A DNA stretch of 18,523 nucleotides from contig CAYQYP010000186.1 of the NCBI GenBank assembly GCA_964421755.1, forward strand, positions 1-18,523, in the 5' to 3' direction. Origin of the DNA: CAVUUN01 sp964421755 (GTDB taxonomy: Bacteria; Acidobacteriota; UBA6911; RPQK01). This document shows, in pieces, positions 1-7,144 of the stretch (within the stretch, counting starts at the first letter, position 1; each line of letters begins with the position of its first letter). The position numbers and the translations under genes are program-made. The notes below the pieces were generated by a model, which ran no database searches, was not told the origin of the DNA, and saw only the letters and a list, made by a program, of their open reading frames with translations.

Positions 1-26
1 TCGACCGGCGGCTTATTGACAGTTTT

Positions 27-240
27 CAACGCCAAAGGCGTTGCGTAGCAAAGCCCGGGGTTGCCCGCGTTGTGTGCGGGAAACCCCGGGTTGACGGCGG
101 GAAGGATCCAACCCTGAAAGGGTTGCGTAGTGCGGTACGCAACCCTTTCAGGGTTGGATGCGTACGTACACCCCTACCCAGGGTTTCCCGCACACAACGC
201 GGGCAACCCTGGGCTTTGCTACGTGACCCCGTTGGGGTCA
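27..240. repeat. Nested palindromic repeat element (composite hairpins)
   Basis: Seen directly: a short hairpin at 27-43 (CAACGCC-AAA-GGCGTTG) is followed at once by an outer inverted repeat, 44-91 against 176-223, 48 bp with about two mismatches. Inside it lies a perfect 24-bp inverted repeat, 106-129 against 136-159, with a 6-nt loop; each of its arms carries the small palindrome AACCCT-N3-AGGGTT. A last hairpin, TGACCCC-GTT-GGGGTCA, sits at 224-240, abutting the right outer arm. The long reading frames crossing it on both strands are by-products of the symmetry. It resembles the mobile intergenic palindromes (REP/MITE-like) that recur in many bacterial genomes; that identity is inference. 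It lies downstream of the ABC cluster and could also end its transcription. Confidence 0.85.
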
Positions 241-299
241 TTTCGGCAATCCGCTTGACGGAAATATCACACAGGCTGCATCGACGCAGGCACCCAACC

Positions 300-992
300 T
301 CAGCTCGAAACCTCTTCCCGCGAAAAGACACCCTTCTCCAGGTGGTACTTGCGCGAAGCGTAGGCGGCAGCGTGGGGGTCGTGTGTAACCATCACGATCG
401 TCTTGTTGAACTGCCGGTTCAAGCCTTTCAGCACTTCCAGGACCTCCCTGGCGGAGGCCGCATCCAAGTCGCCGGTCGGCTCGTCGGCCAGGACAAAAGT
501 CGGATCCGCCACGATTGCTCGTGCAATTGCGACACGCTGCTCCTGGCCGCCGGACAGCTGGCGTGGATAGTGATCCATCCGGTCTTCGAGGCCAACCAGC
601 TTCAGGGCAGCCTCCACGTGCTCTCGCCTCTCCTTCTTAGTGAGAGAGGTGAGCAGCAGGGGCAGCTCCACGTTCTCGAAAGCCGTGAGCACGGGGATCA
701 GGTTGAAGTGCTGGAACACGAACCCGACATGCTGGTTTCTCCAGACCGCCAGGTCGTCCTCGTCCAAGTCATGCAGGTCCTCGCCGGCCACCCGGACGAC
801 CCCGGAGCTCGCCCGGTCGATTCCGGCGATGATGTTGAGCAGCGTGCTCTTACCGGAACCCGAAGGCCCCATCAGGCAGACGAACTCGCCAGGCACGATG
901 TCAATGCTCACGTTGTCGAGCGCTTTGACGTCGACAGAGTCACGATGGAAGATCTTGCTCACCTGGGCTATCGAAATTAGCGGTTCGCTCAT
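300..992 (-). CDS. ABC transporter ATP-binding protein, MacB/LolD type
   Basis: Cytoplasmic ATPase of an ABC exporter of the MacB/LolD/FtsE class. In 230 residues it shows Walker A GPSGSGKST (about 42-50), a Q-loop glutamine near 94, the signature LSGGQ (146-150), Walker B ending FVLADE (166-171), and the switch histidine in THD near 204. The length is normal for a stand-alone nucleotide-binding subunit. It is the last of four same-strand genes, 10 bp after the adaptor gene, and should power the two permeases at 2167-4532. The family usually extracts or moves lipophilic or peptide substrates at the periplasmic face rather than importing; the actual substrate cannot be read from sequence. The ATG at 992 is preceded by an AAGAGAAA purine run. 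Confidence 0.95.
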   Translation of the reverse strand: MSEPLISIAQVSKIFHRDSVDVKALDNVSIDIVPGEFVCLMGPSGSGKSTLLNIIAGIDRASSGVVRVAGEDLHDLDEDDLAVWRNQHVGFVFQHFNLIPVLTAFENVELPLLLTSLTKKERREHVEAALKLVGLEDRMDHYPRQLSGGQEQRVAIARAIVADPTFVLADEPTGDLDAASAREVLEVLKGLNRQFNKTIVMVTHDPHAAAYASRKYHLEKGVFSREEVSS

Positions 993-1002
993 AGGTTTTC
1001 TC

Positions 1003-2154
1003 TTACGAAGCCTCTGTGACGGTCGCTTTCGAGAACGTCACTCTCGCAGTCATTTCCGGGCGAAGGTACTCGTCCGGTTCCAGAACCTGGACCTTCACCT
1101 GGATCGTCGCTTTCTGCCGGTTCGCCTCGGGCGAAATTTCAGCGATCTCGCACTTATACTTGCGATCGGGATACGCCTCCGGGGTCATCACGCAGGCCTG
1201 GTCCCGGGCGATACGGTTGAAATCGGACTGGCTAATATCCAGTTCGACCTGAAGATCGTTCAGGTCCGCCAGGGACACCACGGCCGACTTGGCGCCCATC
1301 TCCCCTGCGAACGAGGTCGTCACCATTTCGCCCATTTCGACCAGCCGCTCGAGCACGGTTCCGTCGCTCGGCGCCGTGATCCGTGTCGCATCCAACAGGG
1401 TTTCTGCGTACCTTTGGGCGGCGCGATTCCGCTCCACTTCCGCACGCGCAAGGGCGATCTGCTCCTGGCGAGGCCCGAGCTTCATCAGGTCGTGACTGCG
1501 TTCCGCCACGCGAACCGCCGCCTCAGCCATGTCGGCTCGTGACCGGGCGTTATCCACCTGTTGCTGGGAGACGGCTCCGCTTTTCAGAAGGGATTCAACC
1601 CGCCGCAGCTCCAGCCGGGCATTTTCCAGATCCGCACGCAATCGCAACAACTCTGCTTCAGCCCTCTGAATTTCCTCCGGCCGGTTTCCGGCTTCGAGCT
1701 CCTTCAGCGCCGCTTCCGCCGCCCGGACCGCCGCTTCGGCCTGTTCCACCTGTGCCCGGTACTCGCGGTCATCCAGCCGGACGAGCAGCTGCCCCCTCTT
1801 GACCGGGTCACCCTTCTCCACGCCGATCCAGGCGACCTTACCCATGACCTTCGAGCCCACCTCGATCTTGTGATGCGCGACGATGTACCCGGAAGCGATC
1901 AGCGTCGTCGCTCCACCGCCGTCGCTGCCGGTTTGTGCGGTGGGCTCTGAAGCCTGCTGCGCGGGTTTCGAGCCGGCTGCCCCCTCGGAGTCGCTGGCAG
2001 CCTGGTCTGTCTTGAAATAGCCGCCCAGAAAAAATCCGAGCAGCAAACCGATCACCAGGAGTGCCCCGGAAACCAGCCAGCTGACCCCACGTCGTCTGTC
2101 GCTCGACGCCTTTTTGGATCGATCTATTCGGAGTGCGTCCAAGTTCTTTTCCAT
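1003..2154 (-). CDS. Periplasmic adaptor (HlyD/MacA-like membrane fusion protein)
   Basis: About 383 residues. It has a short basic N-terminus, one membrane anchor at about 26-47, a low-complexity Ala/Ser/Gly linker to about 85, the first half of a lipoyl-like domain (about 97-130), a long Ala/Glu/Arg-rich coiled-coil hairpin (about 133-255), the second lipoyl half (about 257-285) and a beta-barrel region (about 298-375). This is the MacA/HlyD order. Such proteins link an inner-membrane ABC transporter to an outer-membrane duct or stimulate its ATPase. I chose ATG 2154 over the TTG one codon upstream because GAGG lies about six bases before it, just after the stop of the preceding permease gene. 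No outer-membrane TolC-like gene is present in the window. Confidence 0.9.
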   Translation of the reverse strand: MEKNLDALRIDRSKKASSDRRRGVSWLVSGALLVIGLLLGFFLGGYFKTDQAASDSEGAAGSKPAQQASEPTAQTGSDGGGATTLIASGYIVAHHKIEVGSKVMGKVAWIGVEKGDPVKRGQLLVRLDDREYRAQVEQAEAAVRAAEAALKELEAGNRPEEIQRAEAELLRLRADLENARLELRRVESLLKSGAVSQQQVDNARSRADMAEAAVRVAERSHDLMKLGPRQEQIALARAEVERNRAAQRYAETLLDATRITAPSDGTVLERLVEMGEMVTTSFAGEMGAKSAVVSLADLNDLQVELDISQSDFNRIARDQACVMTPEAYPDRKYKCEIAEISPEANRQKATIQVKVQVLEPDEYLRPEMTARVTFSKATVTEAS

Positions 2155-2166
2155 CAATCCCTCGAG

Positions 2167-3324
2167 TTAGTCCCGCATCACGTCGATCAGTTTCAACCGC
2201 GCCGCTCGCCGCGCCGGCAGAAAACCGCCTACTATACCGACGGCCAGCGAGAACAGCAAACCCTGCAAAAGGATGGAGGGCGTCAACCGGAAGTTGAATG
2301 CAACTTCGCTGAACGTCAGGAAGTTCATAGTTCCGGTCGACATGCCGTTCAGGGGCAGAGCGAGCAGACAACCGAGGATACCTGCAGCCAGCCCGAGGAT
2401 CGCCGATTCCACGATGAATGATGCGAGTATGCTGAATCGTGGGAACCCCAGCGCCCGAAGCGTTGCCACTTCCTTTACCCGGCCCATGACCGCCGCGTAC
2501 ATCATGTTCATGGCCGCAAAGCAGGAACCGATCCCGAGCACCAGGGCGATGATCACACCGAGAGCCTTGAGGGCGACCGACGATTGGGTCTGGGCCTGGT
2601 AATACGCCTTCTGATCATGGACTTCCAGCGAGATCCGCCGATCGCCCTCGATTCGTTTGCGCAGCTGGGCGGCAGCCTGTGCGTCGGTGGCACGGAGAAC
2701 AATGCATGAGTAAATCGGGCGATTCCACTCCTGGGCCACGTCATTGTAATCGGCCCACAATTCCGAATCGTACGCCGTCCCGGACGCGTCAAAGATCCCG
2801 ACAATCGGCCAGTCGGAACTTGCGATGCGCACCTTGTCACCGACCTTCATCCCCTTGAAGCGCTTCGACAACGATTGGCTGACAATCAGCTCTCGGACTC
2901 CGCCCCGTAGCCTCCGCCCCTCGATGATCCGGATCTCGGGCCGCAGTTCGAACGCAACCGGGGATACGCCGCGAATCAAGACATTGGTCGTGTCTCCACC
3001 GGTCCTCTCGTGGTTGATGAGGACCGCTATCTCTCCCGACGCAAGCGGCTCGCCGTTGGCGTTCTTCGCCACCCCGTCGAGGAGGCGAACGATATCGAAA
3101 ATTGCTTTATCGAAGTAGCTTGCCGTCTCGTTCTGCGAACCTTGACGAATCAGCACCAAGTGGTTCGGATGCCCCGTCTGAACAAAGGTGGAGTCCAGCC
3201 CGTGGATCAGTGCCAACATGAAGAGCACCACGGCAACGGTCAGGCCGATACCGAACGCAGTCATCGCGGTACTAAATCGGCGGACCCACAGGCTTCGCAG
3301 ATTGTATTTGAGGGGAATCTTCAT
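2167..3324 (-). CDS. ABC transporter permease, FtsX/MacB family (second in cluster)
   Basis: A 385-residue inner-membrane permease. One N-terminal membrane helix (about 17-39) is followed by a periplasmic domain of roughly 210 residues, then three C-terminal helices (about 253-280, 298-325, 350-370): the FtsX/MacB layout. The cytoplasmic link after helix 2, with VKEVATLRALGF, is the usual coupling segment that touches the ATPase, and the C-terminus PARRAARLKLIDVMRD is typical of the family. The start was set at ATG 3324 (MKIPLKY) rather than the codon 51 bases upstream, because GAGGATCT precedes it and family proteins begin just before the first helix. The other permease, 68 bp upstream, is a different sequence, so the pair probably forms a heterodimer like LolC/LolE. 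Confidence 0.88.
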   Translation of the reverse strand: MKIPLKYNLRSLWVRRFSTAMTAFGIGLTVAVVLFMLALIHGLDSTFVQTGHPNHLVLIRQGSQNETASYFDKAIFDIVRLLDGVAKNANGEPLASGEIAVLINHERTGGDTTNVLIRGVSPVAFELRPEIRIIEGRRLRGGVRELIVSQSLSKRFKGMKVGDKVRIASSDWPIVGIFDASGTAYDSELWADYNDVAQEWNRPIYSCIVLRATDAQAAAQLRKRIEGDRRISLEVHDQKAYYQAQTQSSVALKALGVIIALVLGIGSCFAAMNMMYAAVMGRVKEVATLRALGFPRFSILASFIVESAILGLAAGILGCLLALPLNGMSTGTMNFLTFSEVAFNFRLTPSILLQGLLFSLAVGIVGGFLPARRAARLKLIDVMRD

Positions 3325-3392
3325 AGATCCTCGATATCCTGATCCGCACCAGGCAAGTCGGTAGCCTAATCTCAAGCTGACCGGCTGAATCT

Positions 3393-4532
3393 TTACACCA
3401 CCCTGCGCAGCGCGTCGACGACCGGTCTTCGAGCTGCCTGCACGGCCGGTACGACCGAAGCCACTATGCCTATCAGAAGGCCGGTTCCGATACAGATCGC
3501 CAGGGTTTCACCCGTTACCAGGAACCTTTGCATGAAACCAGCAGTCATCTCGTACATATCCACGCCGGAGAAGACCAACCTGGCCCCGACCGAGCCTATG
3601 ATTGCGCCGATCAACGTGATGGACATCGCTTCTCCGAGCAGCAGCCCCAGGATCCGGCTGCGACGAAAACCGAGAGCCTTCAGTATCCCGATTTCCCGTG
3701 CTCGCTCGCGAATCGACATGGCCATGGTGTTTGCCGCCACGAGGATGATGGCAAAGACGACAACCGTGCAGATTGTCTTTATCATCAGTTGCACGTTACC
3801 CATCATCGAGATGAAACCGAGCACGAAAGCCTTTTCGCTCTCCGTCTTGGTGGGCGCCGTTGTGTTCTGAAACATGGCGTCCACTTTCTGCGCTACTCGA
3901 GGGACGGCCTCGGCAGATTTTGCCTTAATCCAGTACCAGCCGACGATGCCCTGGTTGTTCATCGCTTCGTTGAAGTAGTCCCACTGGAAGTAGAGCGCGC
4001 TCTCGTCCTGTGCCTCGTAGATGCCCCGAAGGGTCAGCTCGAAATCGGCCGGCCACAGCCCCTTCTTCAGGACGATCTTCTCGCCGACTTTCCAGTTGTA
4101 GCGGTCGGCAAGCTTTTTGCCCGCTACGGCCCCGGTCCGGTCTTTGACAAAAGCCTGCTTCTGATCCTCGGGGATCTTCACGTCGCTCAAGACCTCCCAG
4201 ATCTGATCCGCCTGAATGGCCATCTGTGCGAATATATTTGCCGGGTCCTCGTAGATCCCTTGGATCCACGCTGCTCCCACGGCCGCATCAACCTCGTCCA
4301 CCTCCTGGATCTTCTGTCGGTACGAGAGGGGGAGGATGTTGGCCAGTGACACCTTGTGGCGCGCAACCAGGCGCAGCGCCGAGTCTGGCGCCATGGGCGG
4401 GTTCTCCAGCTCGCTGAGAACCGTGAGCAAGGTCGCCACGAGAAACAGGCTGACCGCGATGCTGGTCATCGTGAGCAACGTGCGGCGCTTGTTTCGGAAG
4501 ATATTCTTCAGAAGAAACGGGACGAATTTCAT
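3393..4532 (-). CDS. ABC transporter permease, FtsX/MacB family (first in cluster)
   Basis: A 379-residue permease of the same class as its neighbour but clearly diverged from it. It begins MKFVPFLLKNIFRNKRRT, a classic positively charged FtsX/MacB N-terminus, followed by a helix at about 20-40, a large periplasmic domain, and helices at about 252-273, 295-318 and 340-362. The coupling segment ERAREIGILKALGFRRSRIL is well kept. The ATG at 4532 is preferred over a TTG 60 bases upstream, since the extra residues look unlike a membrane protein start; the ribosome site in front of the ATG is weak. It is the first gene of the ABC cluster, and the 202-bp gap to mdh downstream-end sequence must hold its promoter. 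Confidence 0.87.
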   Translation of the reverse strand: MKFVPFLLKNIFRNKRRTLLTMTSIAVSLFLVATLLTVLSELENPPMAPDSALRLVARHKVSLANILPLSYRQKIQEVDEVDAAVGAAWIQGIYEDPANIFAQMAIQADQIWEVLSDVKIPEDQKQAFVKDRTGAVAGKKLADRYNWKVGEKIVLKKGLWPADFELTLRGIYEAQDESALYFQWDYFNEAMNNQGIVGWYWIKAKSAEAVPRVAQKVDAMFQNTTAPTKTESEKAFVLGFISMMGNVQLMIKTICTVVVFAIILVAANTMAMSIRERAREIGILKALGFRRSRILGLLLGEAMSITLIGAIIGSVGARLVFSGVDMYEMTAGFMQRFLVTGETLAICIGTGLLIGIVASVVPAVQAARRPVVDALRRVV

Positions 4533-4631
4533 AGCTTTTAGACGAGAGACCGATAATGACTCGGTCAAAGGTAGTACGGATTCTCGACCCAATTAGTTTA
4601 CGGATGGGAGGGAGAGCTGGCAAGTCAAGCC

Positions 4632-4722
4632 GATTGCGGATTGCGGAATAAAGCCCGCGACACAGCAGGTGCAGTTCTCAGAGGACTGCCGGAGCCTGCC
4701 CTTGATTCCGCAATCCGAAATC
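4632..4722. repeat. Inverted repeat between mdh and the ABC cluster
   Basis: The 18-nt arms at 4632-4649 (GATTGCGGATTGCGGAAT) and 4705-4722 are inverted copies with one mismatch, separated by 55 nt. The arms contain short direct repeats of ATTGCGG/ATTTCGG type. The right arm ends 12 bp past the mdh stop codon, so it may act as a loose terminator or 3' end for the icd-mdh transcript, but it has no T-run. It looks like a dispersed intergenic repeat; whether it is multi-copy cannot be told from one window. Confidence 0.7.
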
Positions 4723-4734
4723 CGCAACCCGAAA

Positions 4735-5688
4735 TTAACGCAAGAAGTCGTTCTTCTTCATCACATCAACCAGCTCCTGAACGGATGCGGCTGACTTCTG
4801 AAGTGCGACTCGCTCGTCCGTCGTCAGATTAATCTCGACGATATCCTCAACGCCGCGGCATCCCAGTTTGATCGGTACGCCGACGAAGAGGTTGCTGATT
4901 CCGTATTCGCCGGTCAGATACGTGGCGCAAGGGAGAATCTTCTTCTCGTCGTGGAGAATCGCCTCAACCATTTCAGCGACAGCGGAGGATGGCGCATAAA
5001 ACGCGCTGCCTGTCTTGAGCAGCTTGACGATCTCCGCGCCACCGTCGCGGGTCCGCTGGATCAGCGCCGCGATCTTTTCGGCAGGAAGCAGCTCGGTGAT
5101 CGGGATGCCGGCCACGGTGGAGTATCGTGCCAATGGCACCATCGTGTCGCCGTGCCCTCCCAGGACGAACGCCTGGGTGCTCTCGACCGAGACGCCGAGC
5201 TCCTGGGCGATGAACGTCCTGAACCGGGCCGAGTCGAGCACCCCCGCCATGCCGATTACGTGCTCCCGCGGGAAACCCGAGTAGTGGAGGGCCACGTGGC
5301 ACATCGCATCCAGAGGGTTGCTGACGACCAGGATGATCGCTTGGGGACTGCGCGGAGCGATGTTCTGAGTGACTTCGCGGACGATGGTCGCGTTCTTGAG
5401 CAGCAGGTCGTCCCGGCTCATGCCCGGCTTCCGGGCCAGCCCGGCTGTAATGACGACAATGTCAGAATCCTCGCTGGCATCGTACGTGTTCGAACCGGTG
5501 AGTTTTGAGTCATAGTCCTCGACCGGGCCCGCCTCCAACAGGTCGAGAGCCTTGCCCTGTGGCATTCCTTCGACGACATCGACCAGAACCACATCGGCGA
5601 GCTCCTTCTCAACCAAACGCTGGGCCAGCGTGGCACCTACATTCCCTGCCCCTACAACCGTCACCTTGTTCCGTTCACAACGTTTCAT
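4735..5688 (-). CDS. mdh: Malate dehydrogenase (LDH-like, NAD-dependent)
   Basis: Interconverts malate and oxaloacetate with NAD(H) in the TCA cycle. In 317 residues: the Rossmann motif GAGNVG (13-18), an acidic residue at the end of the second strand (D37) favouring NAD, the active-site loop ARKPGMSR (85-92), NPLDAM (124-129), DSARFR (152-157) and the catalytic histidine in GGHGDTM (about 179). The Arg at 86, where lactate dehydrogenases carry Gln in the GQxPGE loop, marks malate rather than lactate specificity. The length is usual for this LDH-like MDH class, common in Acidobacteria, Bacillus and Chloroflexi. AGAGGA lies about 7 bases before the ATG. It follows icd by 29 bp and is almost certainly cotranscribed with it. 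Confidence 0.93.
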   Translation of the reverse strand: MKRCERNKVTVVGAGNVGATLAQRLVEKELADVVLVDVVEGMPQGKALDLLEAGPVEDYDSKLTGSNTYDASEDSDIVVITAGLARKPGMSRDDLLLKNATIVREVTQNIAPRSPQAIILVVSNPLDAMCHVALHYSGFPREHVIGMAGVLDSARFRTFIAQELGVSVESTQAFVLGGHGDTMVPLARYSTVAGIPITELLPAEKIAALIQRTRDGGAEIVKLLKTGSAFYAPSSAVAEMVEAILHDEKKILPCATYLTGEYGISNLFVGVPIKLGCRGVEDIVEINLTTDERVALQKSAASVQELVDVMKKNDFLR

Positions 5689-5717
5689 TGGCTGTTCCTC
5701 TGAAATGAGAAGTGCCG

Positions 5718-6950
5718 TTAGGCCTGACCCATGTTTTCGATCACCGCCGAGGCGAACTCACTCGTCTTCAACGTGACCGCACCTTCCATCTGCCGTTCCA
5801 GGTCGTAGGTCACCCGACGCTGCTTGATGCTCTTTGCGAGGCCTGAATAAACCAACTCGCCCGCTTCTTTCCATCCCATGTATTCGAGCATCATGACGCC
5901 TGACAGGATCAACGACCCGGGGTTGACTTTATCCTGGCCGGCGTATTTCGGAGCCGTTCCGTGGGTCGCTTCGAAGAAAGCAACCTCGTCCCCGATATTT
6001 GCACCCGGTGCCATTCCCAGCCCGCCTACCTGTGCGGCGCAGGCGTCCGACAGGTAGTCGCCGTTGAGGTTCGGAGTCGCCAGAACCTCATATTCGTCGG
6101 GACGGAGCAAAACCTGCTGGAACATCGCATCCGCGATGCGGTCGTTGATGAGGATTTTGCCGCCCGGGACCTTGCCTCCGAAGTTTTCCCAGAGATCCTT
6201 CTCCTCGATGCAGACATCGCCAAACTCCGTGCGAGCCACTTCATAGCCCCAGTCTCGGAACGCACCCTCGGTGTACTTCATGATGTTGCCCTTATGAACA
6301 AGGGTCACGCGCTTTCGACCATGGCTCACCGCGTGCTGTAAGGCCATCCGGACCAATCGCTTGCTTCCAAATTCGGAGATCGGCTTGATGCCGATGCCCG
6401 AGTCGGAACGGATATTCTTCCCGAAGTGACTGTTCACGAAGTTGGTCACCTCGGTGGCTTCTGTCGATCCGGCTGGCCATTCGATTCCGGCATAAACATC
6501 CTCGGTGTTTTCCCGGAAGATGATCACGTTGAGCTTTTCCGGCTCTTTGACCGGAGACGGTACTCCCGCAATGTACCGGCACGGACGAACGCATGCATAC
6601 AGGTCCAGGACCTGTCGGAGAGTGACGTTCAGACTCCTGATACCGCCGCCGACGGGTGTCGTGAGCGGGCCCTTAATCGCGACCCGGTGAGCGGCCACTT
6701 CGTCGATGGTCGCCGATGGGAGCCATTCGCCGGTCTGCTGCTTCGCCTTCTCCCCGGCCAGCACCTCCCGCCAGGCGATCCGTTTCTTGCCCGCGTAGGC
6801 GGTCTGGACAGACGCGTCGAGAACCCGCCGGGTAGCCCGCCAGATATCCGGCCCGGTTCCATCGCCTTCGATGAAGGGGATAATCGGGTTATCCGGAACT
6901 TGAACCCGTCCCTGTTGAATTTGTATTCTTTCGCCCCGCTCTTCGTTCAT
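5718..6950 (-). CDS. icd: NADP-dependent isocitrate dehydrogenase
   Basis: Oxidative decarboxylation of isocitrate to 2-oxoglutarate in the TCA cycle. The 410-residue protein aligns by eye with the E. coli-type enzyme along its length: IEGDGTGPDI (about 27-36), the substrate and phosphorylation loop GGGIRSLNVTLRQ (S106, N108, R112), R122, FRENTEDVYAG (145-155), the VHKGNIMK lysine near 220, and metal-binding aspartates at D270, D298 and D302. HGTAPKYAGQDKVNPG (330-345), with Lys-Tyr at 335-336, is the NADP-specificity signature. S106 is the position that AceK phosphorylates in enterics; no aceK is in this window. A strong GGAGGAG lies 7 bases before the ATG. First gene of an icd-mdh pair. Confidence 0.95.
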   Translation of the reverse strand: MNEERGERIQIQQGRVQVPDNPIIPFIEGDGTGPDIWRATRRVLDASVQTAYAGKKRIAWREVLAGEKAKQQTGEWLPSATIDEVAAHRVAIKGPLTTPVGGGIRSLNVTLRQVLDLYACVRPCRYIAGVPSPVKEPEKLNVIIFRENTEDVYAGIEWPAGSTEATEVTNFVNSHFGKNIRSDSGIGIKPISEFGSKRLVRMALQHAVSHGRKRVTLVHKGNIMKYTEGAFRDWGYEVARTEFGDVCIEEKDLWENFGGKVPGGKILINDRIADAMFQQVLLRPDEYEVLATPNLNGDYLSDACAAQVGGLGMAPGANIGDEVAFFEATHGTAPKYAGQDKVNPGSLILSGVMMLEYMGWKEAGELVYSGLAKSIKQRRVTYDLERQMEGAVTLKTSEFASAVIENMGQA

Positions 6951-7024
6951 GCGTTGACTCCTCCGTTCAACATGACCGCTTCACAAACCGCACGTCTCCG
7001 TTTCCCCTAGGAGGTTGCAAGGAG

Positions 7025-7042
7025 GGACGTTACGCCACGTCC
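7025..7042 (-). promoter_or_regulatory. Hairpin in the icd leader
   Basis: A perfect 6-bp stem (GGACGT/ACGTCC) with a 6-nt loop lies in the predicted 5' untranslated leader of icd, about 75 nt before its start codon. Two CCTCC-containing stretches, antisense of 7009-7014 and 7019-7026, follow in the leader and could pair with the GGAGGAG ribosome site at 6958-6964. No known riboswitch is recognised. A regulatory role is inference. Confidence 0.35.
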
Positions 7043-7063
7043 GTTAACCCTACGCCAGAGTCT

Positions 7064-7091
7064 ATTTTAAGAAGTAACCGGAGTCAATCAA
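7064..7091 (-). promoter_or_regulatory. Candidate sigma70 promoter for icd-mdh
   Basis: On the minus strand TTGATT (-35, 7086-7091), a 16-base spacer, and TAAAAT (-10, 7064-7069) resemble the consensus at 4/6 and 5/6 positions. Transcription would start near 7057 and give a leader of about 107 nt before icd. It is the best candidate in the 194-bp gap between the M20 peptidase stop and icd, but it was found by eye only. Confidence 0.4.
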
Positions 7092-7144
7092 CCACAGGCG
7101 ATAAAGCGAGAAGAAGTGTTGAGAACCTCCACACAGCATGTTTG

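Noticed and set aside
26..980. Long open frames across the nested repeat on both strands (26-331 minus, 72-980 plus)
   Set aside because: They are made by the palindromic repeat and by the antisense of the ATPase gene; the products are rich in Arg/Pro with no domain.
3528..4349. Plus-strand open frame of 273 codons opposite a permease gene
   Set aside because: Antisense shadow of a clear FtsX-type permease; His/Asp-rich product without family resemblance.
7009..7026. Two GGAGG motifs on the plus strand upstream of 7030
   Set aside because: They look like ribosome sites but no plausible plus-strand gene follows; more likely part of the icd leader on the other strand.
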